Shown: positions 43,396-53,039, counted from the stretch's first letter. The stretch is DNA of 64,000 nt from Mediterraneibacter butyricigenes (GCF_003574295.1 NZ_BHGK01000001.1:2418001-2482000), one strand, 5' to 3'. A program made the numbers and translations. Notes: a model not told the origin generated them from the sequence alone.

Positions 43396-44907
43396 ATGGA
43401 TATCAAACGGGCAAAACAGGAAATTGAACATACTATACAGGCTTATCTGTCGAAAGATGAGTATGGAGAATATCAGATTCCGGCGATCAGACAGCGACCG
43501 GTACTTCTGATGGGGCCTCCGGGAATCGGCAAGACACAGATCATGGAACAGATCGCAAAAGATTTGAGAATCGGACTGGTGGCTTACACCATTACTCATC
43601 ATACCAGACAGAGTGCGGTGGGACTGCCGTTTATCAAGGAGAAAACTTACGGTGGTAAGACCTATTCTGTGACAGAATACACCATGAGCGAGATCATTGC
43701 TTCAGTCTATGAGAAAATGGAGCAGACCGGGTGCCGGGAAGGCATCCTTTTCATCGATGAGATCAACTGCGTATCGGAGACGCTGGCACCTACCATGCTT
43801 CAGTTTTTACAGGGGAAAACCTTTGGAAATCAGAAGGTACCGGAAGGATGGGTGATCGTGGCAGCGGGAAATCCGCCAGAATATAACAAATCGGTGCGGG
43901 AATTTGATGTGGTGACACTGGATCGATTGAAGAAAATCGAAGTGACAGAGAACCTGGATGTATGGCTGGAATATGCGCATCAGCAGGAAATTCATCCGGC
44001 AGTAATTTCCTATCTGGAAGTGCGGAGAGAACATTTTTACCGGATCGAGACGACGGTGGACGGAAAAGTATTTGCAACAGCCAGAGGATGGGAAGATCTC
44101 TCGGAACTGATTAAAACTTATGAGCAATTAGGGCTGACGGTAGACAAAGATGTGGTGTATCAATATATCCAGCACTGGAAGATTGCCAAAGACTTTGCAA
44201 ATTATCTGGAACTGTACTATAAATATCGTCAGGATTACGGAATCGGAGAGCTGCTGAAAGGAAACTGGAAGAAGGAAACCATTTCCAGGATCGCCGGGGC
44301 GTCCTTCGATGAGAAAATCTGTGTCATCGGCCTTCTGGCAAGTCGTCTGGGAAGATTTTTCCGTTCTTATGTCGAAATCGATGAAAATGTAACCCGGATC
44401 TATGGCTATTTGAAACAGTATAAAGAAAAACTTCCGGAGGAAACGATTGCTCAGATCCGAAGCTACGCGCAGGCAGATTACGAACAGGAATTTAAGGGCG
44501 AATTTTTAAGCCGGTCTGCACAAAAAAGCTGGAAGCAGACCTTGTTTATGCTGGAGCAGTATGAAAAGAAAGTCCGGGAAGAAAAGCTGAAAAAAGAGGC
44601 GGCATTTGAAATGGTCAAAGCGTGTTTCGGAGAATTACTGGAAAAGAGAGAAGATGCCATTGAAACGGCGAAGGAAGCATTGGAATATGGATTTGATTTT
44701 ATGGAGGAGGCCTTTGGGGAAAGCCAGGAAATGGTTTCCTTTGTGACGGAATTAAATGCGGATCCGTCGGCTCTTAAATTTATAACAGAAAACGGATGTG
44801 ACAGATACTATCGTTACAACAAGGCCCTGATGATGGAAGAGTCCCACAGAGAACTGCTTCAGCAGATGGAAGATATGGAGCAACTTTTGGGACAGGGAAT
44901 CAAGTAA
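43396..44907 (+). CDS. MoxR-type AAA+ ATPase
   Basis: A 503-aa protein. The AAA+ module (about 25-215) has Walker A LLMGPPGIGKTQ, Walker B ILFIDEINCV, sensor-1 IVAAGNPPEYNKSV and an arginine in VVTLDRLKKI. The remaining 290 residues are helical with coiled-coil character and are longer than typical MoxR proteins (about 330 aa). MoxR ATPases act with VWA proteins as maturation or metal-insertion chaperones; here the VWA gene is immediately upstream. AAGGAGAAAGG precedes the ATG. Confidence 0.88.
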   Translation: MDIKRAKQEIEHTIQAYLSKDEYGEYQIPAIRQRPVLLMGPPGIGKTQIMEQIAKDLRIGLVAYTITHHTRQSAVGLPFIKEKTYGGKTYSVTEYTMSEIIASVYEKMEQTGCREGILFIDEINCVSETLAPTMLQFLQGKTFGNQKVPEGWVIVAAGNPPEYNKSVREFDVVTLDRLKKIEVTENLDVWLEYAHQQEIHPAVISYLEVRREHFYRIETTVDGKVFATARGWEDLSELIKTYEQLGLTVDKDVVYQYIQHWKIAKDFANYLELYYKYRQDYGIGELLKGNWKKETISRIAGASFDEKICVIGLLASRLGRFFRSYVEIDENVTRIYGYLKQYKEKLPEETIAQIRSYAQADYEQEFKGEFLSRSAQKSWKQTLFMLEQYEKKVREEKLKKEAAFEMVKACFGELLEKREDAIETAKEALEYGFDFMEEAFGESQEMVSFVTELNADPSALKFITENGCDRYYRYNKALMMEESHRELLQQMEDMEQLLGQGIK

Positions 44908-44933
44908 GCCTTTTAAGAAAGAAAAAGCCATGG

Positions 44934-44939
44934 TATAAT
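44934..44939 (+). promoter_or_regulatory. Extended -10 promoter of the pyr operon
   Basis: TGG-TATAAT gives an extended -10; the region 17 nt upstream is TTTTAA, a poor -35. The 50-nt leader shows no terminator/antiterminator pair, so PyrR attenuation is not evident. Confidence 0.55.
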
Positions 44940-44992
44940 CGATAGAGAAAAAGAAACAAAAGCAAAACAGGCAGAAAGCGAGGAAGAATCGG

Positions 44993-46285
44993 ATGAAACT
45001 TTTGATTCAAAACGGAACGGTCGTAGATCCGAAAAGCCAGAAGGTTTTCCACTCAGATGTTCTGACAGAGGATGACAGGATCGTAAAGATTTCGGAGAAC
45101 ATTTCCCCGGAGGAAGCCGGAGAGGGGACAGAACTTCTGGATGCGGCAGGGTGTTATGTTATGCCGGGATTTATTGATCTGCATGTCCATTTCCGGGATC
45201 CGGGTCTGGAATATAAAGAAACACTGGCAACAGGAGGCGCGGCAGCAGCCCACGGCGGAGTTACCACCGTTTGCGCCATGCCGAATACCAAACCGGTGAT
45301 CGATACGAAAGAGAAGGTAGAAGAAGTCCACAACAGGGCGAAAACAGAAAGCCCGATTCATGTGATCCAGTTGGGCGCAGTCACAAAGGGTCAGAAAGGC
45401 GAAGAACTGGCAGATATTCAGGGAATGGCAGAAGCCGGATGTATGGCGATCAGCGAGGACGGCAAATCTGTCATGAATGCATCTTTGTATCGAAAAGGAA
45501 TGAAAGAGGCAAAGAAGGCGGGACTTCGGATTTTTGCACACTGTGAGGATATCACCATGGTAGAAGGCGGTGTCATGAATGCAGATGCAAAGGCGGAGGC
45601 TCTTGGATTAAAAGGAATCACCAATTCGGTAGAAGATGTGATCGTAGCCAGAGACATTTTGCTGGCAAAAGAAACGGGCGTCAGACTTCATCTGTGTCAT
45701 TGTTCGACGAAAGACAGCGTGGAAATGATCCGGCTGGCCAAGGAAGAGGGACTTCCGGTGACCGGAGAAGTGTGTCCGCATCATTTTACCTTAAGTACGG
45801 ATGATATTGTGGAGGATGACGGAAATTATAAAATGAATCCGCCGCTTCGGAGCAAAGAAGATGTAGAAGCTCTGAAACAGGGACTGAAAGACGGAATCAT
45901 GGATGTGATCTCCACCGATCATGCGCCCCATGGGGAAAAGGAAAAGAACTGTTCCATGAAAAAAGCGGCGTTTGGAATCGTGGGCCTGGAGACAAGTGCA
46001 GCGTTGACTTATACAGAACTGGTAGATACTGGGATCCTTACGATCCTGCAGATGGCAGAGAAGATGAGTTATAATCCGGCGAAGATCCTTGGACTGGAAG
46101 AAAAGGGAGCCGTGGAAGAAGGAACGACTGCCGATCTGGTGATCTTTGATCCGAAAGCGGAATACGAGATCGATAAGGAGACATTTTGTTCCAAAGGAAA
46201 GAATACGCCGTTTGACGGTCGGAAGGTGAAAGGAAAGGTACGCTGTACGATTTCCGATGGACGGGTTGTATATCAGGAAGTGTAA
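44993..46285 (+). CDS. Dihydroorotase (PyrC)
   Basis: A 430-aa class I dihydroorotase that closes carbamoyl-aspartate to dihydroorotate. Zinc ligands are HVHFRDPG (residues about 61-68), HCED, HCS and DHAP near residue 305; the carboxylated-lysine region (SEDGKSV) and catalytic Asp of STDHAPH are present. It leads the pyrC-pyrF-pyrK-pyrD operon, 85 nt after the MoxR gene, with GAGGAAG before the ATG. Confidence 0.96.
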   Translation: MKLLIQNGTVVDPKSQKVFHSDVLTEDDRIVKISENISPEEAGEGTELLDAAGCYVMPGFIDLHVHFRDPGLEYKETLATGGAAAAHGGVTTVCAMPNTKPVIDTKEKVEEVHNRAKTESPIHVIQLGAVTKGQKGEELADIQGMAEAGCMAISEDGKSVMNASLYRKGMKEAKKAGLRIFAHCEDITMVEGGVMNADAKAEALGLKGITNSVEDVIVARDILLAKETGVRLHLCHCSTKDSVEMIRLAKEEGLPVTGEVCPHHFTLSTDDIVEDDGNYKMNPPLRSKEDVEALKQGLKDGIMDVISTDHAPHGEKEKNCSMKKAAFGIVGLETSAALTYTELVDTGILTILQMAEKMSYNPAKILGLEEKGAVEEGTTADLVIFDPKAEYEIDKETFCSKGKNTPFDGRKVKGKVRCTISDGRVVYQEV

Positions 46286-46398
46286 ACCGCACGATGAACA
46301 GGGCGGGAAAGCAAAGAGAAGCCCTCTGAGGGAATACAGTATAAGAACTACATCATATAAAATAACAACAGATTCAAAGGATATGGGAGGAAGAATAC

Positions 46399-47325
46399 AT
46401 GATCCAGAAATTGATTGCAAACATTAAAAAGACAAACGCACCGATCGTAGTAGGACTTGATCCGATGCTTTCCTATGTACCGGAGCAGGTGCAGAAAAAA
46501 GCCTATGCAGAATTCGGAGAGACGCTGGAGGGAGCCGCTGAGGCAATCTGGCAGTTCAACAAGGAAATCATTGATCATACGTATGATCTGATCCCGGCAG
46601 TAAAACCGCAGGTAGCCATGTATGAGCAGTTCGGTGTTCCGGGAATGGCAGCATTTAAAAAGACCGTGGACTACTGTAAAGAAAAAGGGCTGGTTGTCAT
46701 CGGCGATATCAAACGTGGAGACATCGGATCTACTTCCGCTGCTTACGCAACCGGACATCTGGGACGGGTTCAGATTGGAAGCAAATCTTATGTTCCGTTT
46801 GATGAGGATTTTGTGACGGTAAATCCGTATCTGGGAAGTGATGGTGTGAATCCGTTTATCGATGTATGTAAAGAAGAAAAGAAAGGTCTGTTCATTCTGG
46901 TGAAGACTTCCAATCCGTCCAGCGGAGAGTTCCAGGATCAGCTGATCGATGGCAAACCGCTTTATGAACTGGTAGGAGAACGTGTGGCACAGTGGGGAGA
47001 AAGCTGCATGGGCGAGGAGTACAGCTACATCGGAGCCGTTGTAGGTGCGACCTATCCGGAGATGGGAAAAGCACTGCGTAAGATCATGCCGAAGTCCTAT
47101 ATTCTGGTGCCGGGATATGGAGCACAGGGGGGAAAGGGAAAAGATCTGGTACATTTCTTCAATGAAGATGGACTGGGAGCTATCGTAAATTCTTCCCGTG
47201 GAATCATTGCAGCCTACAAGCAGGAGGCTTATGCAAAATTCGGACCGGAACATTTCGGAGAAGCATCCCGTGCGGCAGTAGAAGCCATGGTAGCAGATAT
47301 CAGCAGCGCCCTGGAGAGCCGCTAG
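46399..47325 (+). CDS. Orotidine-5'-phosphate decarboxylase (PyrF), long form
   Basis: A 308-aa type-2 OMP decarboxylase, longer than the common 230-aa form. VGLDPMLSYVP at the start and the catalytic VIGDIKRGDIGSTSAAYA motif (Lys-Asp network) are clear; PGYGAQGGKGKDL is the phosphate loop. It makes UMP from OMP. GGGAGGAAG precedes it. The 113-nt gap after pyrC has no clear terminator. Confidence 0.95.
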   Translation: MIQKLIANIKKTNAPIVVGLDPMLSYVPEQVQKKAYAEFGETLEGAAEAIWQFNKEIIDHTYDLIPAVKPQVAMYEQFGVPGMAAFKKTVDYCKEKGLVVIGDIKRGDIGSTSAAYATGHLGRVQIGSKSYVPFDEDFVTVNPYLGSDGVNPFIDVCKEEKKGLFILVKTSNPSSGEFQDQLIDGKPLYELVGERVAQWGESCMGEEYSYIGAVVGATYPEMGKALRKIMPKSYILVPGYGAQGGKGKDLVHFFNEDGLGAIVNSSRGIIAAYKQEAYAKFGPEHFGEASRAAVEAMVADISSALESR

Positions 47326-47419
47326 GAGCTGTCAGATAACGGGATAGCAGTGAAAAGGATAATGACGGAAAGAAACGAAAAAACAGGAAAGATTGAAAGA
47401 AAATAAAAAGGGTATGAAC

Positions 47420-48205
47420 ATGGCAGACAGAAAAAAGGAACTGGCAAAGGTTGTCTCTCAGGAAATGCTGGCGGAAGGGATTTACAGTATGTGGCTCGAC
47501 ACAGATGCTGCAAAGACTGCCAGACCGGGACAATTTATTTCAATGTATACAAAGAACGCAGGAAAACTTTTACCCCGTCCAATCAGTATCTGTGAGATTG
47601 ACAGAGAAGGCGGAAAGCTTCGGGTGGTATATCGTGTGACCGGAAAGAATACCGGAACTGAAGAATTTTCCGGACTTCAGGTCGGGGATACGATCCCGGT
47701 AATCGGACCTCTGGGAAATGGATTCCCGCTGGAAAAAGCAGAGGGAAAACGCGTATTCCTGATGGGCGGTGGAATCGGAGTACCGCCGATCCTGGAACTT
47801 GCAAAGGAAATGAACTGTGAAAAGAAGCAGATAATTGTCGGGTATCGGAATGCACAGACTTTCCTGAAGGAAGAATTTGAGAAAAACGGAGAACTTTATA
47901 TCTCCACAGAGGATGGAAGTGTGGGAACGAAGGGCAATGTCATGGACGCGGTGGCAGCAGAGCAACTGTCCTGTGACGTGATCTATGCCTGCGGACCGAC
48001 TCCGATGCTTCGCGCCATCAAGCAGTATGCAGAAGAAAGAAACATCGAGTGCTACATTTCCCTGGAAGAGAGAATGGCCTGTGGAATCGGTGCCTGTCTT
48101 GCCTGCGTATGCAAGTCGAAAGAAATAGACGGACACAGTCATGTACACAACAAACGGATCTGCAAAGACGGACCGGTATTTTTGGCAACGGAGGTGGAGA
48201 TCTGA
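47420..48205 (+). CDS. Dihydroorotate dehydrogenase electron-transfer subunit (PyrK)
   Basis: A 261-aa ferredoxin-reductase-like subunit. The FAD domain has RPISICEID, the NAD domain GGGIGVPPILELA, and the [2Fe-2S] site uses the cysteines in ERMACGIGACLACVCKSK plus RICKDGPVF. With PyrD it forms the NAD-dependent type-1B enzyme. The ATG at 47420 fits AAAAAGGG best; an ATG two codons earlier is too close. It overlaps pyrD by one base (TGATG). Confidence 0.95.
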   Translation: MADRKKELAKVVSQEMLAEGIYSMWLDTDAAKTARPGQFISMYTKNAGKLLPRPISICEIDREGGKLRVVYRVTGKNTGTEEFSGLQVGDTIPVIGPLGNGFPLEKAEGKRVFLMGGGIGVPPILELAKEMNCEKKQIIVGYRNAQTFLKEEFEKNGELYISTEDGSVGTKGNVMDAVAAEQLSCDVIYACGPTPMLRAIKQYAEERNIECYISLEERMACGIGACLACVCKSKEIDGHSHVHNKRICKDGPVFLATEVEI

Positions 48206-49119
48206 TGGGAACAACAGTAGATATGCGTGTGAAACTCGCCGGAGTTGAGTGGAAAAACCCGGTGACAGTGGCATCCGGAACCTTTGGATCCGGGGAAGAA
48301 TTCTCGGAATTTGTGGATCTGAACCATCTGGGAGCCGTGACAACAAAAGGAGTGGCAAATGTACCATGGCCGGGAAATCCGACCCCAAGAGTGGCAGAGA
48401 CTTACGGGGGAATGCTCAATGCCATCGGATTGCAGAATCCAGGAATCGATGTATTTTGCAGCCGGGATATTCCGTTTTTGAAACAATATGATACGAAGAT
48501 CATTGTAAATGTCTGCGGAAGATCCGAAGAGGACTACTGTGAAGTGGTGGAAAGACTGGCAGACGAACCGGTGGACATGCTGGAAATCAATATTTCCTGC
48601 CCGAATGTAAAAGAAGGCGGAATTGCGTTCGGACAGAATCCGAAAGCCGCAGAGCAGATCACCAAAGCCGTGAAAAAATACGCCAAACAGCCGGTGATCA
48701 TGAAATTAAGTCCGAATGTAACGGATATCACAGAGATGGCTCGGGCCGTGGAAGCCGGTGGTGCAGATGTGGTTTCTCTGATCAATACGCTGACCGGAAT
48801 GAAGATTGATATCAACCGTCAGACCTTTGCTCTGGCAAATCAGACCGGCGGTATGTCCGGCCCGGCAGTACATCCGATTGCAGTCCGTATGGTGTATCAG
48901 ACGGCACAGGCTGTAAAGATTCCGATCATCGGGATGGGCGGAATCGCCAGCGCCGAAGATGCCATCGAGATGATCCTGGCAGGAGCCAGTGCGGTATCGG
49001 TTGGAACGGCAAACTTCGTACAGCCGGATGTGACAGAAGAGATCGTGGCGGGCATCAGAGACTATATGGAACGGTATCATTTTGAAACGGTTGCCGATAT
49101 GGTGGGAATCGTAAAATAA
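48205..49119 (+). CDS. Dihydroorotate dehydrogenase catalytic subunit (PyrD, type 1B)
   Basis: A 304-aa TIM-barrel FMN enzyme. ASGTFGSG (FMN loop), the active-site Cys in EINISCPNVKEGG and IIGMGGIASAEDA (phosphate loop) are visible. The start ATG shares its A with the pyrK stop codon and has GAGGTGGAG upstream. A long open extension into pyrK in the same frame is a coincidence of reading frame. Confidence 0.96.
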   Translation: MGTTVDMRVKLAGVEWKNPVTVASGTFGSGEEFSEFVDLNHLGAVTTKGVANVPWPGNPTPRVAETYGGMLNAIGLQNPGIDVFCSRDIPFLKQYDTKIIVNVCGRSEEDYCEVVERLADEPVDMLEINISCPNVKEGGIAFGQNPKAAEQITKAVKKYAKQPVIMKLSPNVTDITEMARAVEAGGADVVSLINTLTGMKIDINRQTFALANQTGGMSGPAVHPIAVRMVYQTAQAVKIPIIGMGGIASAEDAIEMILAGASAVSVGTANFVQPDVTEEIVAGIRDYMERYHFETVADMVGIVK

Positions 49120-49143
49120 TTCAAATAAAAAGCGGGAAATATT

Positions 49144-50535
49144 ATGCGGGAAATAGAAGAATTACTGAAATTTATTAAGAACAGTCCCAGTATGTTTCAT
49201 ACCATCGAGACGATCTCAAAAGAGCTGAAAGCCGCCGGTTTTCAATATCTGCCGGAGACAAGAGGATGGGAACTGAAAGCGGGAGGAGCCTATTACACGA
49301 CCAGAAACGGTTCCAGCCTGATCGCATTTAAAATTGGAGAAGAGATCAAAGATCTGCATTTTCAGATCACGGCTTCCCACAGTGATTCCCCTACTTATAA
49401 GATCAAACATCTGCCGGAGCTTGAGGGCGCCGGCGGATCTTTGCGTCTGGACGTAGAAGGATATGGCGGAATGATCGACAGCAGTTGGTTTGACCGGCCG
49501 TTGTCTGTGGCAGGAAGAGTGGTGGTACAGGAAGGAAATCAGATTTGTTCCAGGTTGATTAATTTTGACCGGGAACTGCTCCTGATCCCTAATGTTGCCA
49601 TTCATTTTAACCGGCAGATCAATCAGGGCTATGCCTATAACCGGCAGGTAGATCTCTGTCCGCTTTTCTCGGCTGGAGAACTGAAAAAAGGAGCGTTTGA
49701 TGCTCTGGTGGCAAAAGAACTGGGAGTGAAGCCGGAACAGATTCTGGGAAAGGATCTGTATCTGGTGAATCGGCAGGACGGAAAACTCTGGGGTGCGGCA
49801 GAGGAATTTGTATCAGCACCGAAACTGGATGATCTGGAATGTGCTTACACTTCTCTCAGAGGATTTCTGGAGGCAGAAAATAAAGAAAGTGTCAATGTGT
49901 ACTGCTGTTTTGATAACGAGGAAGTGGGATCCGGGACGAAACAGGGAGCACTTTCCACTTTCCTTTCCGATGTACTCCATCGGATCAGCGATGGATGGGA
50001 TTTGATGAGGAAAACCGGAACAGATTCATCGAGACAGACAAATCCTTTGGAACGGACAAACAAATTGGAACGGGCAAATCTGTCGGCACAGGAACGGTAT
50101 TATCAGGCGGTGGCGGCTTCTTTTCTGGTCAGTTGTGACAATGCCCATGCGGTGCATCCGAATCATCCGGAAAAGACGGATGCGATCAATTGCTGTTTCC
50201 TGAACAAGGGAATCGTGATCAAAGAAAGTGCCAATCAGAAATATACCACAGATGCCGTGGGAAGAGCAGTATTTACGGCAATCTGTGACCGGGCAGGTGT
50301 GCCCCATCAGACCTTTGCGAACCGCAGTGACAGTCCGGGAGGTTCCACTCTTGGAAATCTGTCCAATACGCAGGTCAGCCTGAATGCAGTGGATATCGGC
50401 CTGGCACAGCTTGCCATGCATTCGTCCTACGAGACGGCGGGAAGCAAAGATGTGGCATATGGAATCCGTGCGTTAAAGGCATTTTATGAAACGAATCTGG
50501 TTTTAAGGGAAAATATAATTTCGTTTGAAAAATGA
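49144..50535 (+). CDS. M18-family aminopeptidase (ApeB-like)
   Basis: A 463-aa dinuclear zinc aminopeptidase. ITASHSDSPTYKIK (His and Asp), CCFDNEEVGSGTKQGA (general-base Glu) and SCDNAHAVHPNHP supply the metal and substrate site; HSSYETAGSKD near the C-terminus is the last zinc histidine. It is cytosolic, removing N-terminal acidic or neutral residues from peptides. It follows pyrD by 24 nt and may be co-transcribed. The ribosome site is weak. Confidence 0.94.
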   Translation: MREIEELLKFIKNSPSMFHTIETISKELKAAGFQYLPETRGWELKAGGAYYTTRNGSSLIAFKIGEEIKDLHFQITASHSDSPTYKIKHLPELEGAGGSLRLDVEGYGGMIDSSWFDRPLSVAGRVVVQEGNQICSRLINFDRELLLIPNVAIHFNRQINQGYAYNRQVDLCPLFSAGELKKGAFDALVAKELGVKPEQILGKDLYLVNRQDGKLWGAAEEFVSAPKLDDLECAYTSLRGFLEAENKESVNVYCCFDNEEVGSGTKQGALSTFLSDVLHRISDGWDLMRKTGTDSSRQTNPLERTNKLERANLSAQERYYQAVAASFLVSCDNAHAVHPNHPEKTDAINCCFLNKGIVIKESANQKYTTDAVGRAVFTAICDRAGVPHQTFANRSDSPGGSTLGNLSNTQVSLNAVDIGLAQLAMHSSYETAGSKDVAYGIRALKAFYETNLVLRENIISFEK

Positions 50536-50558
50536 TATAAAATCTGATCTGAGATCTG

Positions 50559-50660
50559 CAGAAAAATGCAAATGCAGGGTAAAAGAAAAATCAGAAAAAT
50601 GCAAATGCAGGGATAAAAGTAAAATCGGAAAAATGCAAATGCAAGGATAAAGGAAAAATC
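50559..50660 (+). repeat. Tandem repeat, three copies of about 33-34 bp
   Basis: Units begin at 50559, 50592 and 50626 with the core GAAAAATGCAAATGCAGGG followed by an A-rich stretch; a fourth degenerate copy may extend to about 50690. There is no open reading frame of interest on the plus strand here. It lies in the 208-nt spacer between the aminopeptidase and MATE genes. Confidence 0.75.
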
Positions 50661-50743
50661 AGAGAAGACAAAATCAGAGAACGGAAATGATACAGTAGAA
50701 CAGAATCCAGAGAAACAGGATCCGAAGAACAGAAATAGAAGGA

Positions 50744-52096
50744 ATGAAAGAAAGTATGAAACAACAGCACATGTTCTCAAACCGGATGATCTGCGCCTTG
50801 TTGGTTCCGGTGGTGTTGGAACAGTTACTAAATTCCATTATGGGAACAGCAGATACGATGATGGTCAGCAACGTGGGATCGGCGGCAATTTCAGCGGTCT
50901 CACTGGTAGATTCCATCAATATTCTGGTAATTCAGGCGTTTTCCGCGCTGGCAGCGGGAGGCGCTATTGTCTGCGCCCAATATATCGGACAGCAGAATCA
51001 TAAGAAGGCAAATGAGTCGGCAAGACAGGTGCTGTTTATTATCACTGCAATTTCGGTGGCGGTCAGCCTGCTCTGTCTGGTATTTCAAAGACCTTTGCTG
51101 CGTCTGATCTTTGGCTCGGTGGAAGCAGAAGTTATGCGAAATTCCAGAATCTATTTCTTCTTTACGGCGCTTTCGTTCCCGTTTATTGCTGCCTACGATG
51201 CGGCAGCCTCTATTTTCCGGGCGCAGGATAATACAAGAGGGCCGATGTTGATCTCGATGATCTCCAATGTGCTGAATATCGTGGGAAATGCAATCATGAT
51301 CTGGGGATTTCACCTGGGTGTGGAAGGTGCGGCTTTGTCCACGCTGGTGTCCAGAATATTCTGTGCAGTCGTAGTGCTGTTGCAGCTCAGAAGAGACCGA
51401 CAGCCCATCGTGGTGCGGGACTATTATAAAATCCGTCCGGATTGGCGGATGATACGGAGGATTCTGGGACTTGGAATTCCATCGGGTGTGGAGAATAGTA
51501 TGTTTCAGTTGGGAAAACTGGCGATACAGTCCACGGTGTCCACGCTTGGAACCGTAGCGATTGCAGCTCAGGCGATGACAAATATTCTGGAAAACCTGAA
51601 CGGAATCGCGGCCATCGGTGTCGGTGTGGGTCTGATGACGATCGTAGGACAGTGTCTGGGAGCCGGAAGAAAAGACGAAGCGATTTATTATATCAGGAAA
51701 CTGTGTGTTATTGCAGAAGTGATCCTGATCTGCAGTTGTCTGCTGGTATTCTTGCTGGTTCGTCCGATTACAATTCTCGGGGGAATGGAAGCAGAAAGTG
51801 CAAAAATGTGTATTCATATGATATCCTGGATCACCGTAGTGAAACCACTGGTATGGACGATGGCATTTATTCCGGGCTATGGCCTGAGGGCGGCGGGGGA
51901 CGTGAAGTTCTCCATGATTACTTCCTGTGTGACCATGTGGTCCTGCAGATTCTGCCTCTGTGTGCTTTTGATCCGTGTCTTTGGATTCGGCCCGATGGGA
52001 GTCTGGATCGGAATGTTTGCAGACTGGACACTTCGCGGCATCATTTTCAGCCTCAGATTCCACAGCAGGAAATGGCTGGAACATCAGGTGATTTAA
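50744..52096 (+). CDS. MATE-family efflux protein
   Basis: A 450-aa antiporter with twelve hydrophobic helices in two halves. QAFSALAAGGAIVCAQYIGQ in the first half and QAMTNILENLNGIAAIGVGVG in the second are MATE signatures. It probably exports drugs or cationic toxins driven by Na+ or H+. Two ATGs (50744 and 50756) are possible; GAAGGA is too close to the first and a little far for the second. The tandem repeat just upstream could affect its expression. Confidence 0.92.
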   Translation: MKESMKQQHMFSNRMICALLVPVVLEQLLNSIMGTADTMMVSNVGSAAISAVSLVDSINILVIQAFSALAAGGAIVCAQYIGQQNHKKANESARQVLFIITAISVAVSLLCLVFQRPLLRLIFGSVEAEVMRNSRIYFFFTALSFPFIAAYDAAASIFRAQDNTRGPMLISMISNVLNIVGNAIMIWGFHLGVEGAALSTLVSRIFCAVVVLLQLRRDRQPIVVRDYYKIRPDWRMIRRILGLGIPSGVENSMFQLGKLAIQSTVSTLGTVAIAAQAMTNILENLNGIAAIGVGVGLMTIVGQCLGAGRKDEAIYYIRKLCVIAEVILICSCLLVFLLVRPITILGGMEAESAKMCIHMISWITVVKPLVWTMAFIPGYGLRAAGDVKFSMITSCVTMWSCRFCLCVLLIRVFGFGPMGVWIGMFADWTLRGIIFSLRFHSRKWLEHQVI

Positions 52097-52289
52097 AGAA
52101 AAACTGGTTATTCTGTGTGTGATAGTAAAAGCATATATTCTGGGAAAACCGTGGTGCACGCTGGCATATTGCCTGGGATTTTCTTTTATCAGACAAGAGT
52201 TTTCATCCACTGATGACAGCGTAATGTTCATATCATCCTGGAATGTGAAAAGAGAAACTTCGGGTGTGTGGATTTTATCATCGAAACAC

Positions 52290-52318
52290 TTCAAAAGTAT
52301 CAGGGAGTGAAGTATAAT
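52290..52318 (+). promoter_or_regulatory. Promoter for the HAD gene
   Basis: TTCAAA (52290-52295), a 17-nt spacer and TATAAT (52313-52318), about 58 nt before the start codon. The preceding part of the gap 52097-52289 holds no recognisable gene; a 63-codon open frame there lacks a ribosome site. Confidence 0.6.
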
Positions 52319-52376
52319 CAGAAATATAAATCAGAAAGAACGGAAGATGAGAAGTTCAGCAGCGAGGTAGAACAAT

Positions 52377-53039
52377 ATGAAAAAAGCAGTAATTTTTGAT
52401 TTGGATGGTTTGCTGGCAGACAGTGAAAGTGTTTCTTACAGATTATACAATGGTTTACTGGAAGCCTATGGAACTGGTTTTTCGATGGAAACATTTATAG
52501 AGAACTGTTGCGGAAAGACCATAGTTTCCAATATGCGCTCTATGGTGAAGGAATATGATCTTCCGATTTCGGTGGAAGAGTGTTGCGAATGGATCCGTTC
52601 CAGAGAGCTAGATTATCTGGAACAGGGAGTGGAACTGAAAAAAGGCGCAAGAAATTTATTAGTTTATTTAAAAAAGAATTCGTTTAAAATCTTGCTGGCA
52701 ACATCCAGTTACAAGGAACGTGCGGTTAAGATGCTTGAGTTGACCGGAATCGAAGAGTTTTTTGATGATATGGTATTTGGAACCGAGCTTAAACGGGGAA
52801 AACCCTATCCGGATATTTTTCTGAAAGCGGCAGAATATGCGAAAGAACCGCCGGAACATTGCCTGGTGTTAGAAGACAGCGAGGCAGGCGTTCAGGCGGC
52901 TTATGCGGCAGGAATCGATGTGATCTGTATTCCGGATCTGAAACAGCCGTCGAAGGAATATAAGGAAAAGGCGACGGCGGTGATGGACTCTCTGGACGAA
53001 GTGATCGGGTGGCTGGATTTGACAAATCTTTCGAAATAG
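52377..53039 (+). CDS. HAD-family phosphatase, beta-PGM-like
   Basis: A 220-aa subfamily IA HAD hydrolase: FDLDGLLADSE (nucleophile Asp8 and Asp10), a helical cap at 15-80, motif II ATSSYKERA, Lys in FGTELKRGKPYPD and the LEDSEAGVQAA acidic motif. It resembles beta-phosphoglucomutase and sugar-phosphate phosphatases; the substrate cannot be told. Its 3' end contains the promoter of the fluoride-responsive gene. Confidence 0.9.
   Translation: MKKAVIFDLDGLLADSESVSYRLYNGLLEAYGTGFSMETFIENCCGKTIVSNMRSMVKEYDLPISVEECCEWIRSRELDYLEQGVELKKGARNLLVYLKKNSFKILLATSSYKERAVKMLELTGIEEFFDDMVFGTELKRGKPYPDIFLKAAEYAKEPPEHCLVLEDSEAGVQAAYAAGIDVICIPDLKQPSKEYKEKATAVMDSLDEVIGWLDLTNLSK

Noticed and set aside
44940-44992. 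PyrR attenuator or riboswitch before pyrC
   Set aside because: The leader is only about 50 nt and contains no antiterminator/terminator pair or PyrR-binding hairpin.
48049-48204. Upstream extension of pyrD into pyrK
   Set aside because: The family start MGTTVDMRVKLAG at 48205 has a good ribosome site; the extension is simply pyrK in another frame.
50559-50660. CRISPR array
   Set aside because: The units are contiguous tandem repeats without unique spacers, and no cas gene is present in the window.
50900-52294. 464-codon open frame on the minus strand opposite the MATE gene
   Set aside because: It has a composition rich in His, Gln, Arg and Ser, no ribosome site and no recognisable motif; it is the antisense shadow of a clear MATE protein.
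52119-52310. 63-codon open frame between MATE and HAD genes
   Set aside because: No ribosome site, no conserved feature, and the HAD promoter lies at its end.
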